From Salinispora mooreana (GTDB lineage: Bacteria; Actinomycetota; Actinomycetes; Mycobacteriales; Micromonosporaceae): a stretch of 64,000 nt of DNA. Below, one piece after another: positions 1-6,960 of the stretch. The translations under genes and the position numbers were made by a program. Numbering within the stretch: position 1 is the stretch's first letter; every line of letters begins with the position of its first letter. The notes beneath the pieces are model-generated. The model worked only from the letters and a program-made list of their open reading frames with translations, was not told where the DNA came from and made no database searches. The stretch covers positions 2,935,988 through 2,999,987 of the forward strand of contig NZ_KB900614.1 in assembly GCF_000379065.1 (NCBI RefSeq). The letters run 5' to 3'.

Positions 1-180
1 CGCCGGGGCTGGCCGGCCGGCAAGGGCAAGCGGTACCTGCGCAAGAGCGGCGCAGATGGCCTGTACGGGCCGGAGTACCAGGAGCTGATCACCGCATTCC
101 AGGCCGACCAGGGGCTCCGCGTGGACGGGCTGCTGGGCCGCAAGACGTGGGACGCCGCCTACCGCAACCCGATCACCTAG
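1..180 (+). CDS. Phage endolysin, C-terminal peptidoglycan-binding part (5' end outside window)
   Basis: The window opens inside a gene read in frame 1 to a TAG at 178-180. The 59 visible residues include YQELITAFQADQGLRVDGL and LGRKTWDAAY, the signature of a PG_binding_1 repeat that holds a cell-wall hydrolase on peptidoglycan. The catalytic domain is off the left edge, so amidase or lysozyme type cannot be decided. Two small membrane-protein genes follow at once, which is the usual lysis-cassette order in actinophages. The PG-binding call is seen in the sequence; endolysin is inferred from the neighbours. Confidence 0.75.
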   Translation, partial: RRGWPAGKGKRYLRKSGADGLYGPEYQELITAFQADQGLRVDGLLGRKTWDAAYRNPIT

Positions 181-200
181 CCGCACGTCAGGAGTCCGCG

Positions 201-527
201 GTGGAGACACTGCTCTACATCTCGGCGGTAATCGCCGCCGTCGGCGCCGCCGCCGAGGTCCTCCGCCGCGCCGGCCGCGGCACCCTGACCACCAGCCGCA
301 AGGTGTCCCGGCTCGTTGACGACCTCGTCGGCGAGCCACCCCGCCCCGGCCTCCCCGACGGCCGCCCCGGGCTCATGACGCGGGTCGGCCGCATCGAGGG
401 CCGCCTCGACGCGCTGGAAGAGCTGCGCCCCAACGGCGGCCAGTCACTCCGGGATCAGGTGGCCAGGATCGCCCACGCCACCGGCGCCGACACCACCCCC
501 AACCGCACCCAGGAGGAACCCCGATGA
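201..527 (+). CDS. Small phage membrane-anchored protein (lysis cassette)
   Basis: 108 aa from GTG at 201, chosen because CAGGAG lies 7-12 nt upstream and the longer reading from 147 overlaps the endolysin end. Residues 4-18 (LLYISAVIAAVGAAA) form one N-terminal membrane helix. The rest is a basic linker and a helical stretch (VGRIEGRLDALEEL) that could make a coiled coil. Actinophages often carry such an Nin/Cout protein between endolysin and holin. The stop overlaps the next ATG by 4 bp, so translation is probably coupled. The function is not proven by any motif. Confidence 0.6.
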   Translation: METLLYISAVIAAVGAAAEVLRRAGRGTLTTSRKVSRLVDDLVGEPPRPGLPDGRPGLMTRVGRIEGRLDALEELRPNGGQSLRDQVARIAHATGADTTPNRTQEEPR

Positions 528-787
528 CCCACGACTACCTGATCAGCCTGATCCGTACCGCCGTCCCCGCCGCCGTCGGCGCCCTGCTCGCCTGGCTGGC
601 CTCGACGGCGGGCATCGTCCTCGACGGCGACTCATCCACCGCCCTCACGGCCGGCGTGGTCGCGTTGACGATGGGCGGCTACTACGGCCTCGTCCGGGTG
701 GCCGAGGCGCGCTGGCCGTGGCTCGGTGTCCTGCTCGGTACGCCGGCCGCACCCACGTACGAGGTGCCGGCCGCCCGGAGGCAGTAG
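524..787 (+). CDS. Holin-like small membrane protein
   Basis: 87 aa. Two hydrophobic segments (about residues 10-32, AVPAAVGALLAWLASTAGIV, and about 40-58, ALTAGVVALTMGGYYGLV) are joined by a short polar loop (DGDSST), followed by a polar tail. This size and topology fit class II holins. It starts with an ATG overlapping the previous stop (GATGAC), and GGAGGAA lies 6-12 nt upstream. It is the third gene of a lysis-type cassette. Holin is inferred from topology and order; there is no diagnostic motif. Confidence 0.6.
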   Translation: MTHDYLISLIRTAVPAAVGALLAWLASTAGIVLDGDSSTALTAGVVALTMGGYYGLVRVAEARWPWLGVLLGTPAAPTYEVPAARRQ

Positions 788-881
788 TCCTGCCGACCCA
801 GCCACACCCGCCGGTGGTGGTGACTCGGGGGCACCACCACCGGCGGACACCCTCGGATCCCCCGGTTAAGTGGGAGAGCTG

Positions 882-1619
882 ATGAGCCCCTGGACTGTGC
901 ACCACGGTGACGCCTTAACGATCCTGCCCACACTGCCCGCCGCGAGCGTTGACCTCGTGCTGACCGACCCGCCGTACAACTCCGGCGGCCGTACCCAAAG
1001 CGACCGGACCAAGCACACCACCCGCAGCAAGTATGTCTCCGGAGACGCCGCCCACACCCTGGCCGACTTCGTTGGGGACAACCGTGACCAGCGCGGATAC
1101 GCCGCATGGCTATCGCTGATCCTCGCCGACTGCCTCCGCGTATCGAGGCCCGGCGCGTCACTGCTCGTGTTTTCGGACTGGCGGCAACTACCGGCCACCA
1201 GCGACGCCCTGCAGGCCGGCGGCTGGCTATGGCGCGGCATCATCTGCTGGCACAAACCCATCTCCCGCCCGCGTATCGGTGGGTTCAAGGCCGACTGCGA
1301 GTTCCTGCTGTGGGGCTCACACGGGCCGATCGACGCCACCCGCAACCCGGTTTACCTGCCCGGCCTCTACAGCGCCAGCCAGCCCCGCGGCAAGGGCAGG
1401 CAGCACATCACCCAGAAACCCGTCAGCCTGCTCGCCGACCTGGCCAAGGTATGCCCGCCCGGCGGCACGATCCTCGATCCGTTCGCCGGGTCCGGATCCA
1501 CCGGCGTTGCCGCCGCCGACGCCGGCCACCCGTTTATCGGGATCGAGGCCAGCGCGCACTACGCCCAGATTGCACGGCAGCGGATCGCCGACGCCACCAT
1601 GCAGCACACGCCCGGGTAG
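882..1619 (+). CDS. Site-specific DNA methyltransferase (N6-adenine or N4-cytosine)
   Basis: 245 aa. The catalytic motif DPPY is at residues 29-32 (LVLTDPPYNSGG), and the S-adenosylmethionine motif FAGSG (ILDPFAGSGSTG) comes near residue 205. That order, motif IV before motif I, is the beta class of amino-methyltransferases, which act on exocyclic amino groups of A or C in DNA. ATG 882 is preferred over the upstream GTG 870 because GGGAGAG sits 5-11 nt before it. No restriction gene is visible, so this is probably an orphan phage methylase that protects phage DNA or alters regulation. Target sequence unknown. Confidence 0.88.
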   Translation: MSPWTVHHGDALTILPTLPAASVDLVLTDPPYNSGGRTQSDRTKHTTRSKYVSGDAAHTLADFVGDNRDQRGYAAWLSLILADCLRVSRPGASLLVFSDWRQLPATSDALQAGGWLWRGIICWHKPISRPRIGGFKADCEFLLWGSHGPIDATRNPVYLPGLYSASQPRGKGRQHITQKPVSLLADLAKVCPPGGTILDPFAGSGSTGVAAADAGHPFIGIEASAHYAQIARQRIADATMQHTPG

Positions 1620-1747
1620 GGTCGTCGATGCGGTGCCGCCGGTGATGTCCCGGCCGGCGCCGACCAAGCCGCGCGACCCCGTCTGACGAAAGAGCCCCCG
1701 GGCTCTGGCCATGGCCTAGTTGGACGGGGGTTCGTGCTATAGCAAGT

Positions 1748-1776
1748 GCCCCGCCGGCCGTAAGGCCAGGCGGGGC
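1748..1776. terminator. Bidirectional terminator between convergent genes
   Basis: GCCCCGCC (1748-1755) pairs with GGCGGGGC (1769-1776) around a GGCC/GGCC inner stem. It lies between the methylase (stop 1619) and the leftward gene ending at 1793. A similar hairpin occurs at 2678-2705. Confidence 0.7.
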
Positions 1777-1792
1777 GTTCGTGGTGTCTAGG

Positions 1793-2293
1793 TTAGACCG
1801 TCTTCGGTCTGCCTGGTTTGCGCTGCCAGCCGGCCCCGAACGCGTCGATGCTGCCCCGGGTGTACACGGGGCCGGCGGCCAGCCGGGCGACCGGGTCCGG
1901 GAACGCCTCGTTCTCCCGGGCAAGCTGCTCGACCCGCTGCCGTGACACGTTGAGGATTCGGGCGATCTCGGCGTTGCCAACGAGGCTCATCGGGTGCGGT
2001 CGGGAGATCTCCCGTTCGTGGTCCTCGGCCGTGATGATGCGTAGGGCGGTGACCTCGGGTGCGCTGCCGATTGCCTGACTGTGCGCGGTCCGGGCCGCGC
2101 GGACGGCCGCGTCGGCCGCTTGGCGGACGGTGGTCGCCTCGATAGTCATCTCCAGGCGCACCCGGTCCTGCCCGGTGTCAACGATGATGCCGTAGCCGGG
2201 CAGGGTCCGGGTAATCTCGGCGAGCTGGTCGTCGCTGGGCTGCGTGCTCCAGCGGCGAATGGTTACGGCGGCGTGCCACTGCTGGGGTGTCAT
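1793..2293 (-). CDS. Phage protein with C-terminal helix-turn-helix
   Basis: 166 aa from the ATG at 2293, fixed by GGAGGAA just upstream; the longer frame adds non-coding residues. The C-terminal part reads GNAEIARILNVSRQRVEQLAREN, a clear helix-turn-helix of the AlpA/MerR-like type, then an FPDPVARLAAGPVYT stretch typical of winged excisionase-like domains. The N-terminal ~90 residues are a mixed alpha/beta region without a recognised motif. Probably a DNA-binding regulator of the element. It shares a 17-bp leader with the next gene upstream. Confidence 0.6.
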   Translation of the reverse strand: MTPQQWHAAVTIRRWSTQPSDDQLAEITRTLPGYGIIVDTGQDRVRLEMTIEATTVRQAADAAVRAARTAHSQAIGSAPEVTALRIITAEDHEREISRPHPMSLVGNAEIARILNVSRQRVEQLARENEAFPDPVARLAAGPVYTRGSIDAFGAGWQRKPGRPKTV

Positions 2294-2307
2294 ACTGGAT
2301 TCCTCCA

Positions 2308-2324
2308 TCCCCTTGTTCCTGTCA
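2308..2324 (-). repeat. 17-bp leader repeat, copy 1
   Basis: On the minus strand this reads TGACAGGAACAAGGGGA, immediately before the ribosome binding site of the gene starting at 2293. An identical 17-bp copy lies before the next minus-strand gene (2592-2608). Exact sharing between two neighbouring leaders suggests a regulatory or start-associated sequence. Confidence 0.6.
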
Positions 2325-2373
2325 GATCCGGATGGGGTGGGGGGCCGCGCCGCTACGCGGCCCCCCTTCGCGG

Positions 2374-2577
2374 TTACCGCCGGTGGGCGGGGAACCGCAG
2401 TCCAGCGCCGCGTAGCGCGGCGAGCAGGTCCATCCACTGCTTGGAAGTGTGTGGCGTGTGCTCGAACGTCAGGGTCGTGATCCCCTTACTGAAGATCCAC
2501 GTCCCGGTGCGGGTTTGGCGGACGCTGAAGCCCTGCCGTGCCGCCGCTGCGACGATCTGGTCCATCCGGTTACTCAT
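2374..2577 (-). CDS. Small phage protein, HicA-like fold possible
   Basis: 67 aa, compact and basic, with the pattern AAARQGFSVRQTRTGTWIFSKG then TLTFEHTPHTSKQWMDLLAAL. A helix followed by a strand-rich 'GF..R....G.w.f.kg' core is reminiscent of HicA/YcfA-type double-stranded RNA-binding toxins, but the catalytic His is not convincingly placed, so this is only a resemblance. GGGGTGAG lies just upstream of the ATG at 2577. It is part of a leftward run of small genes. Confidence 0.5.
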   Translation of the reverse strand: MSNRMDQIVAAAARQGFSVRQTRTGTWIFSKGITTLTFEHTPHTSKQWMDLLAALRGAGLRFPAHRR

Positions 2578-2591
2578 CTAGTCTCACCCCC

Positions 2592-2608
2592 TCCCCTTGT
2601 TCCTGTCA
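2592..2608 (-). repeat. 17-bp leader repeat, copy 2
   Basis: Second exact copy of TGACAGGAACAAGGGGA (minus strand), preceding the ribosome binding site of the gene that starts at 2577. Confidence 0.6.
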
Positions 2609-2674
2609 AGGAAATCTTGACAAGAACCCTTGCCGTAGACAAGGGTTTGGGGGGTGGGTGATGCAGCAAAACAA

Positions 2675-2708
2675 GCACCCCGCCTGGCCTCAGGGCCGGG
2701 CGGGGCGC
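2675..2708 (-). terminator. Terminator hairpin downstream of the 2737-3069 gene
   Basis: CCCCGCC (2678-2684) pairs with GGCGGGG (2699-2705), with a GGCC/GGCC inner stem. The layout matches the hairpin at 1748-1776. It lies just beyond the stop of the leftward gene at 2737. Confidence 0.6.
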
Positions 2709-2736
2709 TTCGTCGTGTCCGGGGCTATTCCGTGCG

Positions 2737-3069
2737 CTACTCCAAGTCGGCGCACAGCTCGGCGTACGCCTCGGCCAGTGCCGCGTCCACGGTCCCCGGC
2801 GCCCACGGCTGCCCGCACCCGAGGTACGCGCGGGTCTGCGCGTCCTCCCGGGACAGTGTCGGCTCGCCCGACGGGGCCAGGTCCAGGTACACCTCGTACG
2901 GGTCGGCAGCCGTGTCCCCGGCCGGCTCCGCTGAGGGCGCCGGTGCCTGCGATGTTGACGAGGTCGGCGTGTCCTCCTCGGTAGCGGCCAGGAAGAGGCC
3001 CGTGCCGGCGATACCGGCACCCAGTGCAGCAACTGCCACAGCAGTGATCACGATCGGTGTACGGTTCAC
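2737..3069 (-). CDS. Secreted or membrane-anchored small protein
   Basis: 110 aa. An N-terminal hydrophobic segment (residues 5-29, PIVITAVAVAALGAGIAGTGLFLAA) follows a short basic start. Next comes a Thr/Ser/Pro/Ala-rich linker and an acidic helical domain ending in AEAYAELCADLE. This is the shape of a tail-anchored or secreted small actinophage protein. No enzymatic motif. Its start codon lies against the stop of the following leftward gene (3069). Confidence 0.55.
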   Translation of the reverse strand: MNRTPIVITAVAVAALGAGIAGTGLFLAATEEDTPTSSTSQAPAPSAEPAGDTAADPYEVYLDLAPSGEPTLSREDAQTRAYLGCGQPWAPGTVDAALAEAYAELCADLE

Positions 3070-3263
3070 TACCGCACCGTACGACCGGCCGTCAAACCAC
3101 GCCGCCGTGACACACCCTGACCGGGACCGCAGCCCGGCTCACGGCAGCCGCAGTATCCGCCGGACGGGCGTAGCTCGTTGTCTCCGGCGCACTGGTGAGT
3201 CTGGACCACGATCCCGGGGGCGCAGCCCAGGCACTGTACGGCCGGATCGGTTGCGGGTTTCAC
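3069..3263 (-). CDS. Cysteine-rich small protein (metal-binding type)
   Basis: 64 aa from GTG at 3263; GGGAGG lies 5 nt upstream. The cysteine pattern is CLGCAPG ... QCAG ... YCGCREPGC, seven Cys in about 45 residues, suggesting one or two zinc sites or disulfides. Longer readings of the frame overlap the DUF397 gene and lack a ribosome site. No family is recognised. It belongs to the leftward run of small coupled genes. Confidence 0.5.
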   Translation of the reverse strand: MKPATDPAVQCLGCAPGIVVQTHQCAGDNELRPSGGYCGCREPGCGPGQGVSRRRGLTAGRTVR

Positions 3264-3324
3264 GTCGCCTCCCTGATAGCGGGGGTGACCCGGGGCCAGC
3301 ATCACGCTGGCCCCGGGCTGCGGG

Positions 3325-3522
3325 TCAGAAGGTCTGCCCGCCGCGGATCGAGCCCTCGAACGCGTCCCACTCGTCGGGGGTGAAGGCGAGGGCGGGGCCG
3401 TTGGGGTTCTTGCTGTCGCGCACGAACCGGCGGCCGGTCTCGTCCGCAGCAACCTCAACGCAGTTCGGGCTGCTGTTGTCGCAGCGCATCGGCTTCTTCC
3501 AGGTCAGCTCGTTCATGCTCAT
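3325..3522 (-). CDS. DUF397 family protein
   Basis: 65 aa. LTWKKPMRCDNSSPNCVEVA, VRDSKNPNGPALAF and TPDEWDAFEGSIRGGQ give the complete DUF397 signature. This ~65-aa family is very common in actinomycetes and usually sits next to an XRE regulator, with which it forms an Scr1-type, toxin/antitoxin-like pair. The XRE gene of this element is 0.8 kb away on the other strand, not adjacent. The ATG at 3522 overlaps the upstream stop (ATGA), so it is translated with the CPVCG genes. Confidence 0.88.
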   Translation of the reverse strand: MSMNELTWKKPMRCDNSSPNCVEVAADETGRRFVRDSKNPNGPALAFTPDEWDAFEGSIRGGQTF

Positions 3523-3740
3523 GAATCAACCTTTCGTTCGCCGGCCGTCTCATCCGGCCGGACATCTGTACGGGGTGGTGGGGGCGGTCCGAGTAGGTCA
3601 TAGGTGAGGAGTCCGGCGTATGCCTCCGCCCAGGGCCAGCACCGCCGCGGGGTGCCGCACACCGGGCAGCGGCCCTCGACCTGGCGGTGGTTGTTCAGGT
3701 CCCGCCACCACCGGCTGATGGTGGCGTCGGCCGGCGTCAC
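3519..3740 (-). CDS. CPVCG zinc-ribbon-like small protein (paralog 1)
   Basis: 73 aa from GTG at 3740, which overlaps the stop of the upstream gene (GTGA). RCPVCGTPRRCWPW is followed by AEAYAGLLTYDLLGPPP. The same plan, RCPVCG then C.P then EAY or TAY..LT, is found in the adjacent gene, so the two are tandem paralogs. CPVCG plus a third Cys suggests a zinc knuckle. Function unknown; the type is frequent in actinobacterial mobile elements. Confidence 0.6.
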   Translation of the reverse strand: MTPADATISRWWRDLNNHRQVEGRCPVCGTPRRCWPWAEAYAGLLTYDLLGPPPPPRTDVRPDETAGERKVDS

Positions 3741-3967
3741 CGTTGTGCCCGCGTCCGCTGCGGGGGCGCCCAGTTGCCCTGCCCTACCGAGGTCAGGTAG
3801 CCGTATGCGGTCTCGGTGGGCGGGCACGGCCACCCGGACCCGCAGACCGGGCACCGGTCCACCCGCGGCCAGTGCTCGGTGATGATCCGCCGGGCGGACA
3901 GGATCATCCGATTACGTAGCTGGACCGTCGCCAAGCCGGGAGCAGGTCGGGCGTGGGTGGCCATCAC
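3737..3967 (-). CDS. CPVCG zinc-ribbon-like small protein (paralog 2)
   Basis: 76 aa. Residues 8-35 form a basic helix (LATVQLRNRMILSARRIITEHW). Then comes RCPVCGSGWPCPPTETAYGYLTSVG, the cysteine module shared with the downstream neighbour. Start and stop overlap the flanking genes by 4 bp, so four consecutive minus-strand genes are coupled. The start could also be the second Met (3964). No known function. Confidence 0.6.
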   Translation of the reverse strand: MMATHARPAPGLATVQLRNRMILSARRIITEHWPRVDRCPVCGSGWPCPPTETAYGYLTSVGQGNWAPPQRTRAQR

Positions 3968-4146
3968 CGGCGGTCCGCCCGCTGCCGGGCAAGCGGGGTC
4001 AACAACGGCCGGCTATCGAAGATGACCGTCGGCTGGTTGTGCAGCGAGGAGTAGGCGCCGGCCCGCGCCGCATACACGGTGGCAGGACCGACTGCGTCCA
4101 GCCGTGCGGGCCGGCGGCGGCGGAGTCGGCGGAGTAGCCGGATCAT
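3964..4146 (-). CDS. Short basic protein, first gene of the leftward coupled run
   Basis: 60 aa from ATG at 4146; AGGGAG lies 11 nt upstream. The N-terminus is strongly arginine-rich (MIRLLRRLRRRRPARLD), followed by a neutral tail. No family is recognised. It is the leader gene of the 4146-to-3325 chain of 4-bp overlaps, transcribed divergently from the XRE gene at 4351, so the 200 bp between them probably holds both promoters. Confidence 0.4.
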   Translation of the reverse strand: MIRLLRRLRRRRPARLDAVGPATVYAARAGAYSSLHNQPTVIFDSRPLLTPLARQRADRR

Positions 4147-4311
4147 GCGCGTGCTCCCTGGTGGCATCTGGATGGTGACCGCTAGGCGTCAGAAGCCCTG
4201 CGGCGCAGCAAAACCAGTACGGCAGCGGCAGCCCCGACGTCGATGTCAGCGAGCCGTCACGCCCTTCATGGCGTAGCGTGACCGATACGCAGCGAGCATG
4301 GCAGGTGTGCC

Positions 4312-4325
4312 GTGTGTATACACAC
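4312..4325. promoter_or_regulatory. Perfect 14-bp palindrome, likely repressor operator
   Basis: GTGTGTATACACAC is its own reverse complement and ends 25 bp before the XRE start at 4351, in the divergent intergenic region. That position fits an autoregulatory operator of the XRE protein. Binding is inference. Confidence 0.55.
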
Positions 4326-4350
4326 CAGTGGAAACGCTATGGGGTGAGCC

Positions 4351-5562
4351 GTGAACCAATTCGGGCAGTTGCTCAGAAAGCATCGCGAAGCGGCTGGACT
4401 GTCCCTGCGGCAGCTCGGTGCAATGGTTCCTTGTTCGTATAGCTTGGTGTCCAAGGTTGAGCGTGGAATACAGGCGGCGTCCGAGCAGTTTGCCCGAGCC
4501 TGTGACGCCGCCCTGCACGCCCACGGTGTGCTCATCGACGCATACGTTCACCAGCAGGCAGGTGACATCGACATGCACCGACGTACGATGCTGCAGACTC
4601 TCGTGACCTTGGCTGCCGCCCCAGCCTCATCAGTTCGTTGGGAGGCGTTGCGGCACAGCGTGGCCGCAGCGGTCGGCGCCGATCATGACAGGTGGGCGCA
4701 GGTGGTCGCCGACTATGGCCACGCCTACTACAGGGTCAGCGGGGACGAGCTGATGGACAACCTCGCCGCGGACCTGCAGGTCCTGTCCGCGGTGATCGCG
4801 GCAGAGCACGGACCGGGGCGTGAACGCCTCCTATCGGTCGCCAGCCGCCTTTCGGTAGTAGTGGCGCTATCCATGGTCGTTACCGGGAACACGATCGCTG
4901 CCGGGCGGTGGTGGCGAGACGCCCACCAGTACGCCGACGCTTCGCGGGAACGAGACACGATCTTGCTATCGCACGCGTGGGATGTCGTAAATGGCTGCTA
5001 CGACGGACGTACGCCCGCCCAGGTGGTTGCCCTATCCGACCAGGTCCTGCACCTTACCGCTGGAAGTTCATCGGCAGCGGCATGCGGGCTGCTCGCCGGA
5101 CGCGCCCAAGCCCTCTCACTCTCGGGCCGGCACGTGGAGGCGATCGCGACCGTACGGCAACTTTCCGACCGAGCCGAGGGCCTACCCGGGCCGGTGATCG
5201 ATGACGTGGATGGGCTATGGGGTTGGCCCGAGCATCGACTCCGGCACACAGAGACGTGGGTGTACGCACACGCCGGCCGACTCAACGAGGCCACCCTCGC
5301 CCGCGACCGGGCCCTACGCTTGTATCCGCCAGCGCTAGCCCGGCTCCGCGCTCAGGTGCAGCTACACCATGCTGCCGCGCTGATCCGCGGTGGTGATGTC
5401 CCCGACGGACTCAACCTCGCCACCGATGTCCTCGACGACCTTCCAGCCGAGCACCATAACAAGGTCCTGCGGGCGGTGGCAGGGCAGGTTGTTGCAGCAG
5501 TGCCGGGTACGGAATGGCGTCGACCGGAGATGCGAGAACTGGCAGACCGGGTGACCGCATAG
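4351..5562 (+). CDS. XRE-family regulator with long TPR-like sensor domain
   Basis: 403 aa from GTG at 4351. Residues 4-57 form an XRE helix-turn-helix (FGQLLRKHREAAGLSLRQLGAMV then SLVSKVERGIQ). The remaining ~340 residues are all-helical with repeated A/L-rich pairs, as in actinomycete regulators with degenerate TPRs. It is divergent from the small-gene chain and the only large regulator of this element, so it is a candidate lysogeny or transfer repressor. The palindrome at 4312-4325 is a possible operator. Confidence 0.82.
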   Translation: MNQFGQLLRKHREAAGLSLRQLGAMVPCSYSLVSKVERGIQAASEQFARACDAALHAHGVLIDAYVHQQAGDIDMHRRTMLQTLVTLAAAPASSVRWEALRHSVAAAVGADHDRWAQVVADYGHAYYRVSGDELMDNLAADLQVLSAVIAAEHGPGRERLLSVASRLSVVVALSMVVTGNTIAAGRWWRDAHQYADASRERDTILLSHAWDVVNGCYDGRTPAQVVALSDQVLHLTAGSSSAAACGLLAGRAQALSLSGRHVEAIATVRQLSDRAEGLPGPVIDDVDGLWGWPEHRLRHTETWVYAHAGRLNEATLARDRALRLYPPALARLRAQVQLHHAAALIRGGDVPDGLNLATDVLDDLPAEHHNKVLRAVAGQVVAAVPGTEWRRPEMRELADRVTA

Positions 5563-5571
5563 CATCCGGGA

Positions 5572-6108
5572 ATGGTTACCTACGGCCAGTGCGTCGGCAG
5601 AACCGCCAAGTCCCACTTCAACGACCTAGCCGGCTTGTACACCGCCGTGTACACCGGGCCCCCATACAACGAGGGCCCCGAACAGATCGCACGATTCCGG
5701 GAAAAGCTGCCCGCAGAGGCCAGCTTCCCCGGGTTCTCTCTGGTGACGGCTCATGCTGAGGGGCCGCTTATAGGGGCAGCGTACGGATGGACTATGCCCG
5801 CCGGAACCTGGTGGTCCCGCGCCGACCAAGAACCGTCCTCAGAGCTACGCAAAGTCGACAAGTTTGCGGTCATGGAGTGGATTGTCCACCCTGACTACCA
5901 GAGTCACGGGGTCGGTCGGAAGCTGATGCACAGTCTTCTCGCTGATCGAACCGAACGATGGGCAACCCTCGCCTCCAACCCGGAGTCAGCGGCACGCCGT
6001 ATGTATGAGCGAGCAGGTTGGCAACAGGTGGGGACATCCAGCCTTCCGTGGGGCACTCCCATGGAGCTACTTGTGTTGGACCTACATCGCCAAGCGACGA
6101 GGCGGTAG
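5572..6108 (+). CDS. GNAT-family N-acetyltransferase
   Basis: 178 aa. The acetyl-CoA-binding motif A is seen as VMEWIVHPDYQSHGVGRKLM (V-x-P-x-x-Q-x-x-G-V-G), and motif B as ESAARRMYERAGWQ. The N-terminal part (YTAVYTGPPYNEGPEQIARFREKL) matches GNATs common in streptomycetes. It starts 10 bp after the XRE gene and is likely co-transcribed. The acyl acceptor cannot be told. Probably cargo of the element. Confidence 0.85.
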   Translation: MVTYGQCVGRTAKSHFNDLAGLYTAVYTGPPYNEGPEQIARFREKLPAEASFPGFSLVTAHAEGPLIGAAYGWTMPAGTWWSRADQEPSSELRKVDKFAVMEWIVHPDYQSHGVGRKLMHSLLADRTERWATLASNPESAARRMYERAGWQQVGTSSLPWGTPMELLVLDLHRQATRR

Positions 6109-6516
6109 CTCGACCGCCACAGTCGACACTACTCCCCGCCCACCACGTCACGCCGTCACCTGTCCGTGTGGTCGCCTCGGGCGCGTCGCACTGTATGCAT
6201 TCCCGTACACCCGCGGCCCTTGGATCTAGCGGATTTCGCCTCAGCCTATGCGTGTCGGACATTTAATTAGCCACAAAAGACGCGAATCCCGCTCGCGCGT
6301 ATTGCCTGTCGATTGTGGATCTGCTATTACAATTGACCGGCAATGTGATCAAGCAGTGACGGGCTGCCACGGGCTGGCGTGGCCTGTCGCGCACCACCAC
6401 CCCTACCCCAGCCCTCATTCACGACGCGCCGCGGGAACCCCTTCCCATCCAGTTGGCACATATGTTCGACTAACGCGTTCCCCGTCCGGCAACCTGCGGA
6501 GGTTATCGACAACGCC
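6109..6516. other. Intergenic stretch without a convincing gene
   Basis: About 400 bp between the GNAT gene and the doubtful gene at 6517. It is locally AT-richer than its surroundings (around 6240-6350, with ATTTAATTAGCC and GCTATTACAATTGACC). Possible promoter or recombination-arm DNA. No ORF with a ribosome site and biased third positions was found. Confidence 0.4.
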
Positions 6517-6960
6517 ATGGCCTACCCCTTCAACTCACACCGCCGCCCACTCGCAGGACCGCTGATCAACCGCGCGACACACGCCTGCGTGGTAGCCGCC
6601 GCGATCGCGGGAGCTATCGCGTGCGCGAGGTCCCTTCGCTCCATCGCAGTCGAGGTATCGGCCATGCGTGAAGACCTGACCGATGTGCTTACCCTCGCTG
6701 ACGCTGATGCCGAGTTGCGCCAGCGCCGCGACGGCACATACGTTGGTGCCGACATCACTCCACTAGCCAAGAAGGCTAGAAGCGGTCTGCCTGGGAAACC
6801 CGACGTGCGGCCCTCTGCGCCCGCTCGACCTGGGCGGACCGGCCATAGCGACGAGGCATCTCCGCCGAGGACCAGCCGAACAGCGCCATCGCGTCGCCCT
6901 CGGAGCCGCCGGAATCGGCCCACAGGTGCGCGGCGAGGTGCCGCAGCTTATGAGGGTTGA
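6517..6960 (+). CDS. Doubtful membrane protein overlapping the integrase 3' end
   Basis: From ATG 6517 an open frame runs 147 codons. Its first part looks genuine: a membrane helix (ACVVAAAIAGAIACARSL) followed by a helical acidic segment (VEVSAMREDLTDVLTLADADAEL). After about codon 87 it runs antisense over the integrase gene and becomes low-complexity, so the real C-terminus is probably lost or was replaced when the element rearranged. No clear ribosome site (GGAGG is 14 nt away). Confidence 0.3.
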   Translation: MAYPFNSHRRPLAGPLINRATHACVVAAAIAGAIACARSLRSIAVEVSAMREDLTDVLTLADADAELRQRRDGTYVGADITPLAKKARSGLPGKPDVRPSAPARPGRTGHSDEASPPRTSRTAPSRRPRSRRNRPTGARRGAAAYEG

